64,000 nucleotides of DNA, taken from the NCBI GenBank assembly GCA_034440615.1, contig JAOTOM010005128.1, positions 496,001-560,000 on the forward strand, written 5' to 3'. Of the stretch, positions 10,573 through 22,026 are shown in pieces. Position 1 is the first letter of the stretch; each line of letters starts with the position of its first letter. The translations under genes and the position numbers were made by a program. This DNA comes from Ashinkailepas kermadecensis (taxonomy: Eukaryota > Arthropoda > Thecostraca > Neolepadidae). The notes beneath the pieces were generated by a model. The model had not been told where the DNA came from. It saw nothing but the letters and a program-made list of their open reading frames with translations, and did no database searches.

Positions 10573-12029
10573 TCAATCTTATTCATTATAATAAACACGG
10601 TATCGCATGCACTAAGATTGTGTTGTAGCATTAACGGGAATGTCAGACCTTTTGCAACAAACAAAGGTGAGATAATGCCTTAAAGCGATACACCAATCAA
10701 TGAAAGGTATACGATCGTATGGTTAAAAACTGCTTTCAATGTCCGAAAGAATGCTTTTGAAGTTGACCTATTTGCTAAGCAGTTGTGGACTTAAATAATG
10801 CTGGATATGAGTATGCTTTTATATCAGCTGAGCTCAAACATTTATTACAAACTTAGAAGTGCTGAAAATGTAGTGTGAAGTTCCTTCGCAATCCCTTCTT
10901 GCTGTTCGATCCATATCAGATCGGAATAAATCAGAATCCTTAGTTTCGGTTTAATTACTTGTCATCAGTCATTATTTTGGACCCGCTATGGGGACCAATG
11001 TATGACAAATTTCGACATTATCTAGTGTCTGATCTTTCTGCATGCGTCTCCGTAGATACAAACGCCTACCTAAGTTGTTGACGTGGATACGGTCAAGGCT
11101 ACAGAACAGGATATGGAAATGGTATTGGCGTTATCCGCATCTCATCACTAGACTAACAGTGAGTTGTCAGGTTGGAATTTTCAATCCGTTTCTAATTATC
11201 GATCATTTTAGACTGAAGGATGTAGGATAGTGTGAAGAGCAGCTACGCCGACATGGAAATCCTTAAGTTGTAGGTATTGCGCTGTCATGACAGTGCTTCT
11301 TGCTTGTTGTGAGGGAGTGGAAGATTCAGCTTGTCTAGCTGGACCCAGGCTTCTCGGAGATCACGCACGAAGGCAGGGTGTAGGTCATTCGTAGCACGGG
11401 TGTCACTTTGTGCAATTGATTGGGGGGGGGGGGACAATTGATGTTCTTGATGATTTTTTTCTGGAGAGGGGCGCCATCAGCCGAAAAAAGCCTCGTGCGA
11501 TGAGGGTTGCACCCCAGCGTTCTGCGAGGGCGTCTCCATAGTCGCATGACTAAGCTTCGGTCTGACTGAGAGGGCCAAATCAATGATTTGGGCCCAATTG
11601 CTCCCCTTAGCGCATGCAAAGTGACAACTCTGGTTCGTAGGCCTTAGTAGACGGCTTAAGACATCGCCGATCCTTCTACTTCATGTTTTCATTGATTCAC
11701 TGTTTCTTCTGCTTTTACACCGGCTTCGCCGGTTGATATTTTCCTCCGGTGGGTGATGTCATAGTCGCGCCAAGTTCGTGAGTATAAACAATCATCAATG
11801 CAAACTGCTAGTGACGTGCAGTACAGCGATTCCTATAGACATGGATGGGCGGCGAGAATTCGAGGTATTACATCGCGTTTCGACGTAAAAATTACATAGA
11901 TTGTAAAGCATGAAGAGTTATTTTACAAATATGATTTAGACATGAACAATGGTTGCAAATAGATATGAAGGAAATGTGCTATTTGATTAGAATGTGAAGC
12001 GTTGTCTCGGGATACGTAATAATAAGTCA
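10573..12029. other. Unassigned, no gene recognised
   Basis: AT-rich sequence without a recognisable coding motif. A run of Gs occurs at ~11,420-11,432. Short ORFs on both strands look random. Confidence 0.4.
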
Positions 12030-12271
12030 CATCCGGATCAAGGATGGAGCTACGGGGCTCATGACCCCCCGGCAAAAGGCAGATTTGTCCGAAACTCTGC
12101 ACAAAATGGCAACTTCACGAAATCTTAACATTTTATTATACAAGTGTTGTCTTAAACGGACCCGCACCGAATGATAGCTGTTCAAATCTGGAGTTTCCCT
12201 AAATCTGACAAAAGTGAAATCCCCCCACCCCAAACCTGTCGAAAACCAGCTTTCTGGATTCGCCACTATAC
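12030..12271. mobile_element. Candidate hAT-like MITE
   Basis: The left edge near CCGGATCAAGGATGG and the right edge TTCTGGATTCGCCACTATA are imperfect inverted matches of the GGCGGATCCAG type. The interior has the C-rich words (ATGACCCCCCGG, AATCCCCCCACCCC) seen in sibling MITEs. No clear TSD was found, so the boundaries are approximate. Confidence 0.35.
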
Positions 12272-12273
12272 AC

Positions 12274-12278
<5 letters not shown>

Positions 12279-12344
<66 letters not shown>
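12279..12344. repeat. (TA)n microsatellite
   Basis: About 33 uninterrupted TA units follow CACATGTG. Confidence 0.95.
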
Positions 12345-12345
<1 letters not shown>

Positions 12346-14598
12346 TATACATGTTGTTAACTATAACTCATAAGAATAAAATGGTGAAGATAGGGTTTGA
12401 GTTTACTTGTGGCTGACACGAATCCTGTGTGCCAAATGCAAAACAAAGCCGATTAAAATATAATATTTGAAGAAGCTCGTTTGTATGTTAGATTATATTA
12501 TTTCATTCTGCATAATTGCATTGTATAGATACTGTAATATATTATGTGTATCGGTTCAGTAATACGTTTTTATAGTAGTCGAATAAATTTATTTCATGCG
12601 CAAGCTTAGCATCATGGCAACTAAGTTCAGACCCAATCTCCGTCATTTTATTGAACCGAGGTATGCATAAACGGATGTAAAAGCCTGAAATATTTGTATA
12701 CATCTTGAAACTACGTTCAATTTCCTGAGGAAATGGAATATTTCCTCAATTTTGACAAATGTTTTTTTATCAGGCCTAAGCACCTTCTAAAGACAGCACT
12801 GCATGCATTCGTGTTCTGCCAATGGCGTGGTCGAATCGAAACGCGGCGTGAAACCGCAAATCGCGTTTCCCCTTTCTCCATCCCTGGCGCAGTACTACGT
12901 GATGGCTCCTCCATAGCCCAGTTTCAAGGGCAAAGTAGAAAAGATGAACATACGTCGATCCTGCATGTTTTTTTATTCTGAGAACCGCCGTGAACAAATG
13001 CTTTTAAGCCATATTTTTGATAGTTGCGTCTGAGAAGCTCACCATAGCCTTTTTCAAGTGAAAATGGTCGGACGCGCATTAAGATTAAAATACACCACGT
13101 ATGCAAATACGCATTTCTTAAACCTGAGAATGCTGCGTGTTCGTCCTACCCCTGCCTCAGAGCTGGAAGGGCAGCTGCCCGTGCTGCCCTCAGGCTTCCG
13201 CGTCACTGCATCCAACTCTTAATGTCTTCCTGGTGGGGACATCATCACAACCACGCAAGCCAATTTAAGCATTGGAGAGTTTTTTTAGAAGCTACCGTCC
13301 AGTAATGATGACCTATCCGCTCCTTACGCTCAAGTAACTTCACCATGAGTGGCTAGTATGTGACAAAAATCGTTCCATTTGCAATGCACGTGTGAGAGAC
13401 GGATGTTGCGCCTCAGCTGAAGATTTCTGGTGGACTAAGAGGTAGATGGTGGGCAGGTAAACGGGCAGGTAACTTTACTCTGATGCAAGCCAGAACACAG
13501 GTGGAGCGCAATCCAAGTTACCATGAGCGAATCTGGATAAACATCCACATATTATTACAGGTCATTTGGGTCCAAATTGACCTGACTTGACCGGAAATAG
13601 CTGCAATAGTTACAACTATTTCATAGAGTTCCTGACATCACACTGAATGGTCTCTATAGGGAGATAGAAGTTGACATCACAAAGACGGCAACACTACAAC
13701 AGGTTCGACATGTGTCATGTGCGAATCGCCAATTACCACAAACCTGAACGACGACATCGCAAACAACGGCCGACCGTTCACAAAAAGCCCTACAATGCTG
13801 GACAAAATTATAACTATAAAAAGTACACGAGAAGATCGGGGCCAATGATGTCCCTCCGCTGCGAAGCGCGTGCCACAGCGGTGCCAACCGACGCTGTACT
13901 CCCGGGACACCTGACGATGGTTCGCCCATCTTCGCGGTGCTGGCTCAGTACGAGACAATGTTCCGCAGACCGACCGACCGTTCGCTCGGAAAAGCAACAA
14001 CGCTGGCAACTATTCGATTACGACGCAGGTTGCCTCACAAAACGCCACTCAGAACATAGAATTTAAGGAATCTAAATGGAACCAAATCTCGTAAAGCCAT
14101 CCCAGGAAACCCCTCTGCTTCAATTTGTATTCATAATGTAGCCGCATTTAACCACAACTGACCAAGAGTACTTTTCATGCACTACTGAAAGGATAAGTTG
14201 TTTCAATTTTCTGTTCTTAATGGATCCGCTTCTGACAACTCACCAATTATTGTGTTGGCATTCACCAAAGAACAATAACTCTGCAAATGTTGCCAGCAAA
14301 TAGGAAACTGCACCACAAACAGCATCCACCTTCCCAAATCCAATGCAACACTGGTCATCAGCGGTAACGTAGTACCCAAGACTTGGAACGTACGCTACAC
14401 GTAAGTCTAGGTATAAACTTTTCTCCTTTTCTGCTTTTAAGCAAGCTAGCATGATGCGCAACAGCGCCAGCAGCACCATGAGCCAACAGAGAAGACATCG
14501 GACAGTGGGACAGAGCTTACTAGAGACGCAGTTCGCAAAATACAGAGCCATGAAAGTGTCACCACAGACTCAAGTAACAAGAGACAGAACTGGTCCGT
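12345..14598. other. Unassigned, no gene recognised
   Basis: No coding family is recognised on either strand. Bases ~13,650-14,020 are GC-richer and give overlapping ORFs on both strands, which argues for composition rather than coding. The palindromic tract CCGACCGACCGTTCGCTCGG lies near 13,971-13,990. Confidence 0.4.
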
Positions 14599-14745
14599 AC
14601 CAGGCCAGACAGGGCTGGGAAATGGCGGACCGATCGGTGCCAGGCCAGACAGGGCTGGGAAATGGCGGACCGATCGGTACCAGGCTAGACAGGGCTGGGA
14701 AATGGCGGACCGATCGGTACCAGGCCAGACAGGGCTGGGAAAATG
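14599..14745. repeat. 40-bp tandem repeat, about 3.5 units
   Basis: The unit runs from CCAGGCCAGACAGGGCTGGG to ACCGATCGGT and recurs at ~14,600, 14,640, 14,680 and 14,720. The copies differ by one or two bases and the last is cut short at GGGAAAATGACAT. Confidence 0.9.
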
Positions 14746-14939
14746 ACATACCGGTGAGCCAGGTCAATTGGCGCAATTGACGTCACATGTCCGCCGTTAA
14801 GCAAAGCCCGTATATGACTTATTGGCATGCGGCAGGGTGTCCAACGATAGTGAATAATTCGTGGGTAAGTTCTGTGCTATGTTGTCGACATGGACTAGAT
14901 GTGAAAATTGGTTTGGACAGTTGGACTGGACAGCAGGGC

Positions 14940-16045
14940 ACTCAACACATGGTACCAGGGGTGTCGATAAAAACATTGGGGGAGGGGCAAGTGACAATGC
15001 ACTAGACCCCCTCTCGAACGAAAAAAAACTCATCGGATTTAGCCCACTGCATTTTCAGATCTCAGAAAATCTCATTTTTTGTTTCACGATGTTTATGTTT
15101 ATATTCATTCCGCATCATCAGCAACAGGAAAAATCGCCCAATAACCGGTGGAGTCTCATGAGTAAAAGAGCAGCGCACAGTACGTGTCAACATAAAAACT
15201 CAGTCACAGCATGCGACTACAGTGCCATACAGTGAGCTGGAATCAATCGTCAACGTCATCACCCCCCACCCCCCACCTCCCCCTCCCCCTCCCCCATACA
15301 CCCAGCCCACACATCAACAAACACACACCGGCTTAAATACCCCCTCCCCCTCCACTCCCCTCCCCCTCCACTCCCCCTCCCCTCCCGCTCCCATCCCACT
15401 CCCCCCCCCCTCCCCCCATACACCCAGCCCACACATCAACAAACACACACCGGCTTAAATACCCCCCATCACCCTCCCCCTCCCCCATACACTCAGCCCA
15501 CACATCAACAAACACACACCGACTTAAATACGGATCACATACACCAATTACTGCAATCGTTTTACTATTTGTTTTCCATTTTACAACTGTGAAACTCCGT
15601 CCGTACCCAATGGCGCAGCCAATAGCAAGAATAGGACACACTGGGTACGTGCCTCTCCGGTCACGCCTAAGGAGTACGAGAAGGTCATCCCAGAAGATTC
15701 CCAGAAGGGCCATCCGATGGTTTTGAAATGGATACGTCGGCTCGAATGGTTTCCTTGCTGTGGTCGGAAATAAAGAAGTTTCTTCGGAAAATGGGAATAA
15801 TGAGAGAAATCAAAGCAGTTCTCAAATCAGCAGGATTAACATGGTCCCGGCCATGGATGTGTTGCAACAGGAGCATTTGTACTGCAACCCTGCAAGGTCA
15901 AGGTTACTGAACTGAAGTCAGGTTAAATTCGTCTTCTTATCGTAATGAGGGGGAGAACTTCTCATGTGGAACATGATAAAAGCATGGTATAGACATTCTG
16001 CTTTCAAATATCTGACCATGATCAAATATCTGACCAAATATCTGC
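14940..16045. repeat. Unclassified dispersed repeat R, copy 1
   Basis: It is collinear with 40,425-42,090 over several blocks: GGGGTGTCGAT...CATTGGGGG, GCATGCGACTACAGTG, CCCAATGGCGCAGCC, ATCCGAYGGTTTTGAAATG, GGTCAAGGTTACT and ACATTCTGCTTT. Identity looks roughly 75-85 % by eye. A minus-strand frame (15,685-15,876, extended past 15,600) is partly conserved with the other copy (ISKPSDG, SGNLLGI, GCAIGY). I cannot assign this to a protein family. The interior contains the C-rich tract at 15,254-15,535. Confidence 0.75.
15254..15535. repeat. C-rich low-complexity tract with three copies of a ~48-bp segment
   Basis: Runs of CCCCCT/CCCCCA alternate with three near-identical segments starting CCCATACAC and ending ACACACACCGGCTTAAATAC (near 15,293, 15,415 and 15,483). 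The minus strand carries many G5 runs and could form G-quadruplexes. A relic TCGTCAACGTCATC just upstream matches the TCG expansion at the same place in copy 2. Confidence 0.85.
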
Positions 16046-16357
16046 CTTCAGATGAAAATCAGTTGAGGTGGGGGGGGAGGGTGGAGTGCACTAGATCACA
16101 TTGAAGTTTCCTTTTCTCTTGTTTGCTTTTAAGGACGGCGCGTTTCCATTCTATGGGGCACCTATTCCTCTCCGAGGAGTACATCTGACGGACAAATTCT
16201 TGGAGCGTGGGTACGGGGAGGGGGCGAAGTGCATTCGAGCCTTCCCACCACCTTTTCCTGGCCGGAGGGGCGCTACCTTCCATGGGGCACATGCATCCAG
16301 CACCTCCCTCCCCCCACCCCCACCCCCTCCCCCTCACACACACACTGTATCCGCTTC
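16046..16357. other. Unassigned, ends in a hAT-like terminus
   Basis: GC-rich sequence with C runs (16,303-16,332). It ends in CTGTATCCGCTTCTG at ~16,346-16,360, which matches the right terminus of the MITE family. A MITE probably sits here, inserted into or next to the LINE fragment that follows. Its left end was not located. Confidence 0.45.
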
Positions 16358-16800
16358 TGAATGCAGATGATATTGTCTCCTGTTGACGGTAGATGTGGAC
16401 TACCAAAGTTCGTTGATTTAGTTGCATAACGTCCTGCTTAGATGGATATTAGGTTAATCACTAGCAAAACAGTATGTAGTATGTGTCCACTTTCCAACCA
16501 ATGTTATGCTGACGCAAGGCATTTCTGTAACCCTAAACCAATTCTATTTGGGCTGATTGCTTTCAAATGGATGAGTAGATTTAAGTACTTAGGGCATGTT
16601 ATATATGGTGATCTTAGTGATGTGAAGGATATATCAAGAACCAAAAGAGCAATGTACTCGAGTGTGAGCATGCGCTGTGGCAGGGTAGGCAATGCCGACC
16701 ACATGGTGTTGTGTTTACATTGTTTAAAGCATATTGCAGTGTCATGCATGCTGGAGAACTGTGGAACTGTGCTGTGAACAAAATAGTAGAACAAAAGTTA
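16358..16800 (+). pseudogene. Non-LTR reverse transcriptase fragment (catalytic motif to thumb)
   Basis: Directly after the MITE terminus the frame reads NADDIVS, the ADD core of an RT active site. About 25 codons on, SKTVC follows, and then a 111-codon frame (16,442-16,777) contains FKYLGHVI, DISRTKRAMY and the VLCLHCLKHIAVSCM region. The order ADDI, then lysine-threonine-Val-Cys, then F-K-Y-L-G-H matches palm-to-thumb of non-LTR elements. Stops and frameshifts interrupt it. It is not the same family as the CR1-like LINE here, whose equivalent block is LGVNLNTKL. The clade is unresolved. Confidence 0.65.
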
Positions 16801-17910
16801 GGTTTGGCTTATCGTACGTGCCTGAAGAAATGATTTAATTTTCCACGGTGGCACTGTAATCATGTAATGTGTCAATTATACAAGGTATCCACACACAACC
16901 TTTGTTAGATGAGAAGAGTAGCATGGCTTCTGTGTGTGTTTTGTGAAGAGTAGCATGGCTTCTGTATATATCTTGTAAAAGGTAGCACTGCAATGATCGC
17001 CATCAGTGTGATCAGCAATATAGGGAGGAAAGATATTCCTATGAGTGATCGCATGAGAAGCCGTGCTAAGTATGATTGAATTAACTGTAGCCTTGAACGC
17101 AGCACAAAGTCGGACGTGGACCCAATATAGGCTAGATGCCAGCTGCACGTCACATTCGGAAGTGAGCATGGCATGTGATGGGATGTTGAAAAGGTGTATT
17201 GCCATACTGATGCAGACATATGTATGTACAAGCCATTTGTATTGTCAGTCAACATTAAGTTGGCATTGTGATGTCTATATTCACATATACACGATGTCTA
17301 TATGCACCGAGAGGAATGTGTCCCACGTGCAAAATGTGTGCATTAATGTTCCTGTGTGGTGCAATGTTGGAACACATGTGCTGTTTCCACCAATTGGATA
17401 TGTGCTACCACTTGTGTATGCATGAAATAAATATTAGTAGGTATTAGTAGTAATTGTATTAGTAGTAATAGTAGTAGCAATAGTAGTAGTCTACAGTTGT
17501 AGAATATCGTGCATGTGCACAAGCGAAATTTCATATATTACTTACCAGGTTCGTAAGGATATAATGCCAAAAGCAGTTCGAATTTGGGAGCTGACTCGTA
17601 TGACGTCTTGGTCCAGGTAAAGGAGCCAAATATTAATATTATCAAGAGACAGGCTTCGTAAGAAATTAGCTTCGGGAAAATCGCTTAAAGTTTTGCCTAA
17701 TTGTCACACTTACTTACAACAATATAATAAAACAAAAATCTTAGTTGTCTCACCTCACTACAAAGATCAGAACCGTCATCCTCCCCGCCCCGTTGCCAGG
17801 CTGTGTGGTGGCTGTAACCGAATCATGGCGAGGCGGGCCAAAAGGTGCGCCGTACAGTCAGGGTCGCCACAAACTGGGCGCACAAAGCATAGCCGGCCTT
17901 GACGGAAGTG
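16801..17910. other. Probable decayed LINE tail, then unassigned sequence
   Basis: Fragments near 16,900-17,200 may continue the LINE remnant, but no motif is firm. A TAG/TAGTAA microsatellite lies at ~17,430-17,495. The remainder holds nothing recognised. Confidence 0.35.
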
Positions 17911-17918
17911 CCGAGGCT

Positions 17919-18201
17919 GAGGGGCGGATACAGAGGGGAGGGGCACTGATGGCATGTGCCCCTCTCACTCCCCTATGGAAGTGACGCCCCTCTGACCGGA
18001 AAAGGCGCCCTTCCAGGTAGCTCGAGTAGACTCCTCCCCAGCTGAAAGGTTTTATTCTTGTTCAGCTAAACGCGCCCCGTTCAGAGGAATGGACGCCCCC
18101 TTGAGAGAAGCATGCATCCCACTGAGAGGAAAAGGCTGGAGCGTACGGAATTGACGCCCTCCAGACCAGTTCACCTGTGAACATTTATAAATCCGCCTCT
18201 A
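17919..18201. mobile_element. 283-bp hAT-like MITE with 8-bp TSD
   Basis: The terminal inverted repeats are GAGGGGCGGATAC at the left and the reverse complement of TAGAGGCGGATTT at the right. Flanking octamers CCGAGGCT (17,911-17,918) and CGGAGGCT (18,202-18,209) match at 7 of 8 bases, and 8-bp duplications are the hAT signature. The interior is non-coding and packed with GCGCCCC/GACGCCCC words, like 56,237-56,434. It would need a transposase in trans. Confidence 0.8.
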
Positions 18202-18209
18202 CGGAGGCT

Positions 18210-18979
18210 GCAGATCACATGGTTCGATATCGACAGCGGGGCGCCGCGGGCAGGAAGAGGTGAGTGGCGACAGAGATAGCCGGACATCCCGTGATATCAG
18301 TCACTGCCACCACACACGGCACCGTGGTTTCAGTCACTGCCACCCCACATCCGACTCCGTGGCATCGGCCACTACCACCCCGCACACGACTCAGTGGTAG
18401 TGTTAAAATAATGTTTCTTTTTTCGTTCGGTGTGCGATGTTGAAAAAAGCACACATAGTTGTCGAAATTCACGATGAAAACGGTGTAAGTTGACATGCCT
18501 TTTAGCTTCCGTCAACTCCATCTGGAAACCAGGGGTACTTCAAATGGAATATTTGCTGTCGGGGAGTGATAATACCTATTCCCCTAAGTACTACGACTTT
18601 ATATCAGATCGCATCATAGGCAGTCACAATACCTGGAAATGCATTACGTGACATGGGCGTATCACCATCCATGATAGTGACCATGTGCTTGTGGATGGTA
18701 GTTATAAACGTGATACTGTTGGCAACACAGAACGACGACCGCCTAAGAACACATCCAGAAGCAGCATGTCAAAACTAAGGGCAGGGCGTCAATTCAGTAT
18801 TAAAAAAGTGGCACACTCCACCCATCGTCACGAAAAATGAATCACTGCATCACTGCCATGGTCACTGTCGTCCCCCTCCCATCCTGTCGCTTCTCACCAG
18901 ACCACATGATATCAGTGTAACTGCCACCCTCTCACCGGTGGAGATGATCACCACCTCCCACACCACCTCCTGCCCGACC
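18210..18979. other. Unassigned, no gene recognised
   Basis: Short direct repeats of CACTGCCACC occur at ~18,300-18,390. Nothing else can be named. Confidence 0.4.
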
Positions 18980-19445
18980 AGTGGCGGGCAATGCCAGCAG
19001 CGGTCGCGCGCTTTTTACCCGCGTTTTTGCGACGGTTCGATCGTCACACTGGTCCAAGGTAGCTGCAGACTTTTTTAACCGGTTTTTTGTCGGCGCAGGT
19101 TCGTGTCAGGCGTCAGCTCTGGGTGGGTCACCGGCGCCGTCCGCCGCACTGCAGACGGGCCCCTACAAAAACCACGCTCGACTTATCGCCCGTGGCCGAG
19201 CCACGAGCAGCAACTGTCTGCAGGCCCGAGTGGGCGCGGGGACAGACATCCACGACGGCGGTGGAGGTGGAACACGGAAAACCGCCAGGCGGAGGCAGGT
19301 GCGGCCGTGCCAGTAATCGACATAGGCTCGGCCTCGACAGCGCAGTGCAAATCCGCCGCGTCCGGCTACGGCTATGTGGAGAAGAAAACTGCCCGAGAGC
19401 GGCGAGTAACCGAACAGTAAGGGGTCTGGTGTGGTGGACACTGTC
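18980..19445. other. CpG-rich block of unknown nature
   Basis: This stretch is rich in CpG and G+C, with overlapping open frames on both strands (105-162 codons), none with a known motif. It could be a promoter-proximal region or simply GC-rich repeat DNA. Confidence 0.3.
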
Positions 19446-19511
19446 GTGAGACCACAGTGTCCGTCTTGTCCACCGTTTGCGGCGACCCTTTGCAGGGCAG
19501 GCTGCTCCGAG

Positions 19512-19797
19512 CTGCCCAGCAGCTCCAACCAGAGTGGCAACAGAATGGCACCAGAATGGCACCGGAGTGGCACCGGAGTGGCATCAGAGTGGCACTGGAG
19601 TGGCATCAGAATGGCACCAGAGTGGCACCGGAGTGGCACCAGGTCCAGCATGGCACCGGAGTGGCATCAGAATGACACCGGAGTGGCACCAGAATAGCAC
19701 CAGAATAGCACCAGAATGGCACCAACGTGGCACCAGCATGGTACCAAAGTGGCACCGACATGGCACCAACAGGGCACCAGAGTGGCACCAAACGGAA
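19512..19797. repeat. 11-bp satellite, about 25 units
   Basis: The unit AGAGTGGCACC repeats with variants (AGAATGGCACC, GGAGTGGCATC, AACGTGGCACC). Because 11 is not a multiple of three, every frame is open in turn and gives fictitious proteins rich in PEWHQ or VPLWCHSG. Confidence 0.95.
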
Positions 19798-20284
19798 GCC
19801 TGTTGCAGCGACTAGACAGCAAACGCCGACCTTTCGCAGCGAGCTGCGGAATTCGTGGTAATTGGCGCCATTGCACGGTGTGATGACGCAAGGAAAAAAC
19901 CTAGCCAGAAATGAATTTATCGACTATTTTATACGCCGTATTTGTGGCGCCATTATATCGGCAGATGCCTGAAGCACACCAGGGCACCGTTTTTAGGACA
20001 ATTTGCACAAGATTTGACATGGCAACAAGTCCACGAACATGGACAGCATTACGTGTGGGAAAAAACGCCGAAAATGTGTACTGTTGTAAAAATGTTGTCG
20101 ATATTTAATGACTGATAAAGGTAAGACAGGTTCCAAAAACCTGGACAAGTGAGATATGAAGGGATAGCTGAGAACATTCTCATTACGTTAAACAAGAAAT
20201 AAAAATGCATAGAACGGTTGACAGTATGCTATCCTTGATCAAACAATAAGTCATTACAATAGTTTTTCAACTTTTATTTACTAA
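19798..20284. other. Unassigned, no gene recognised
   Basis: A 65-codon frame at 19,911-20,108 has no motif. No repeat boundary is visible until segment A starts. Confidence 0.4.
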
Positions 20285-21020
20285 CATATTTTGGAATAGG
20301 AGGACCCTAGGAGAGAAGATTTGGGACTATGACGCAAAAGCACCCTGCTAAGAGGATAATGAGGCTCCGAACACAGGTGAGGAGGTCTCCAAGACGCGAG
20401 AGGAAGCCCCTAATTTTTTATTAAAAAAAGAGTCACCTCGGGGAGGATAGGAGGCCCAAGAAATCAAGAGAGTGTCGACAATTGGAACGGAGGCCCCCAG
20501 GATTGCAGAGGAGGCCCCAGGATTGCAAAGGAGGCCCCCAGGATTGCAAAGGAGGCCCCAGGATTGCAAAGAAGGCCCCCGGGATTGCAAAGAAGGCCCC
20601 CAGGATTACAAAGGAGGTCCCAATACTGGAAGAGAGGCCCCAGCAAATGAGAGGAGGCACTCAGACGGAAGAGAAAGCCAGTGGATATGAGATGGGGTTT
20701 CGGAGACGCAAAAGCAGGCCCCAAAAATTGGTAAGGTTCCACCAAGATAGAAAAGGATGATCCAGAAACGTGGCAGAAGGTACCTAATTCGGAAGACGAC
20801 GACACAGGATTGGAAATGAGACTCCATTATGAACGAGGAGGCCCCTAAAATAGGAGAGAAAGACCATTAGATAAGAGGGATGGTTCCCAGGTGAGAAAGA
20901 AAGCCCCAAGACGGATAAGAAGGTCCCCAGGACATGACAAGGCAACTGAGATAGGAAAGGTTGCTTGTAATTTGGAGGATGAGCCACCTGGGAGAGAAGG
21001 GAGTCCACCAGGAGATAAGA
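20285..21020 (+). repeat. Segment A (~21-bp GGCCCC units), left part
   Basis: Units such as GAGGCCCCCAGGATTGCAAA repeat every 20-21 bp. The stretch is the inverted counterpart of ~50,110-49,480. Shared landmarks include AAGCACCCTGCTAAGAGGAT, AATCAAGAGAGTGTC and CCACCAGGAGATAAG. It breaks off at 21,020 where the LINE begins, and resumes at 25,579. Confidence 0.9.
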
Positions 21021-21058
21021 AATCAATCTCAATATAGGAATAAGCTGCAGCCTTTAGG

Positions 21059-22003
21059 ATGGTTACTACCAGGATGCAGGCACTAGAGGATGAGGTTAGG
21101 GCCCTTAAGGCAGAGCTTTACAAGCTCAAAGCTTCCCTTGCTTCACAGGGCAGGCCAGCAAGTAAGGGGCAGTCTGTAGCAGGGGCATCCTATTCCCAGG
21201 TGGTCACAGGCCACCAGGTAACTGTAGCTTCCCCTGCTGTGGAGGTGGCAGGGAGGTCTGAAGAGAGAAGTGTTCCTAGTGAACACAATATTTATAGTTG
21301 TAGCTCACAGGAGGGGCAGTGGTTTAAAATCAGGGGGTGGAGGATTTGGAGGCGTGAGCCTAAGCAAGGGGGCAGTGAGTGGCAGGTGGTAGGTGGTAGG
21401 AGTGGGAAGCAACCTAGTGAAGCAGCTCAACAGGCAGGAGTAGTAACATCCAATAGGTTCCAGGCATTGGAGGACTGCCCCCAGGATAGTGATAGCAGCA
21501 AGGAGAAAGTGCTAGTCGTAGGAGACTCTCGTGTGCGGCATTTAGATAGGGTATTCTGTCAAGGTCGGAGAGGTAGGAGGTGCATCACCAGGCCTGGTGC
21601 CAAGGTTAGAGACCTGGTCCCAGTGGTCGCACAGGCCACCAGTGAAAACCAGTGTAGTACAGTTCTAGTGCAGGTAGGAATGAACAACATAGGTCCTGCT
21701 AGGAGTGAGGAGCTGATGCAGGACTACAGGGCCCTTCTGGCCACCCTGAAGCAAAGCAATAGCAGAGTTATTGTGACAGCTATTCTGCCTAGGGCTGGAG
21801 TCTCCCCTGAGTGGAGCTCTAGGGCACTGGCAGCCAATGCCAGGGTAGGTAGGCTTTGCAATGAGTTAGGTTTGATTTTTGTTGACAAGTGGTGCAGGTT
21901 TTATGGCTCATCTGACCTCTATGAGAGGGATGGCCTGCACTTCTCCGAGAAGGGGGTGCAAGTGTTAGGCAAAGTATATGAACATGTCCTTCAGGGAAAC
22001 TAG
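21059..22003 (+). CDS. LINE ORF1 protein with SGNH-esterase-like domain
   Basis: This 314-codon ORF starts at the first Met after an in-frame stop at 21,041-21,043. Residues ~7-30 (ALEDEVRALKAELYKLKASL) look like a short coiled coil suited to oligomerisation. Residues ~30-150 are low complexity and basic. Residues ~150-314 carry SGNH-hydrolase blocks: GDSRVRH with the candidate nucleophile Ser157, RPGAKVRD (Gly180), VQVGMNNIG (Asn209/210) and ERDGLHFSEKG (Asp291, His294). ORF1 esterases are known in CR1-clade LINEs. They probably bind lipid or membrane, or aid RNP formation, and their substrate is not settled. It ends 23 bases before ORF2. No stop or frameshift is seen, so it may still be translatable. 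Confidence 0.88.
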   Translation: MVTTRMQALEDEVRALKAELYKLKASLASQGRPASKGQSVAGASYSQVVTGHQVTVASPAVEVAGRSEERSVPSEHNIYSCSSQEGQWFKIRGWRIWRREPKQGGSEWQVVGGRSGKQPSEAAQQAGVVTSNRFQALEDCPQDSDSSKEKVLVVGDSRVRHLDRVFCQGRRGRRCITRPGAKVRDLVPVVAQATSENQCSTVLVQVGMNNIGPARSEELMQDYRALLATLKQSNSRVIVTAILPRAGVSPEWSSRALAANARVGRLCNELGLIFVDKWCRFYGSSDLYERDGLHFSEKGVQVLGKVYEHVLQGN

Positions 22004-22026
22004 ATAATGGGGTAGGGAGGGAAGAA

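Noticed and set aside
12279..12344. Replication origin or regulatory AT tract
   Set aside because: A plain TA microsatellite, like those at 59,039 and 60,000.
14599..14745. CRISPR-like regular repeats (also 37,008 and 54,218)
   Set aside because: Head-to-tail satellites without unique spacers, in a eukaryotic context.
19431..19891. ORFs with PEWHQ- and VPLWCHSG-type repeats
   Set aside because: The 11-bp satellite opens every frame in turn.
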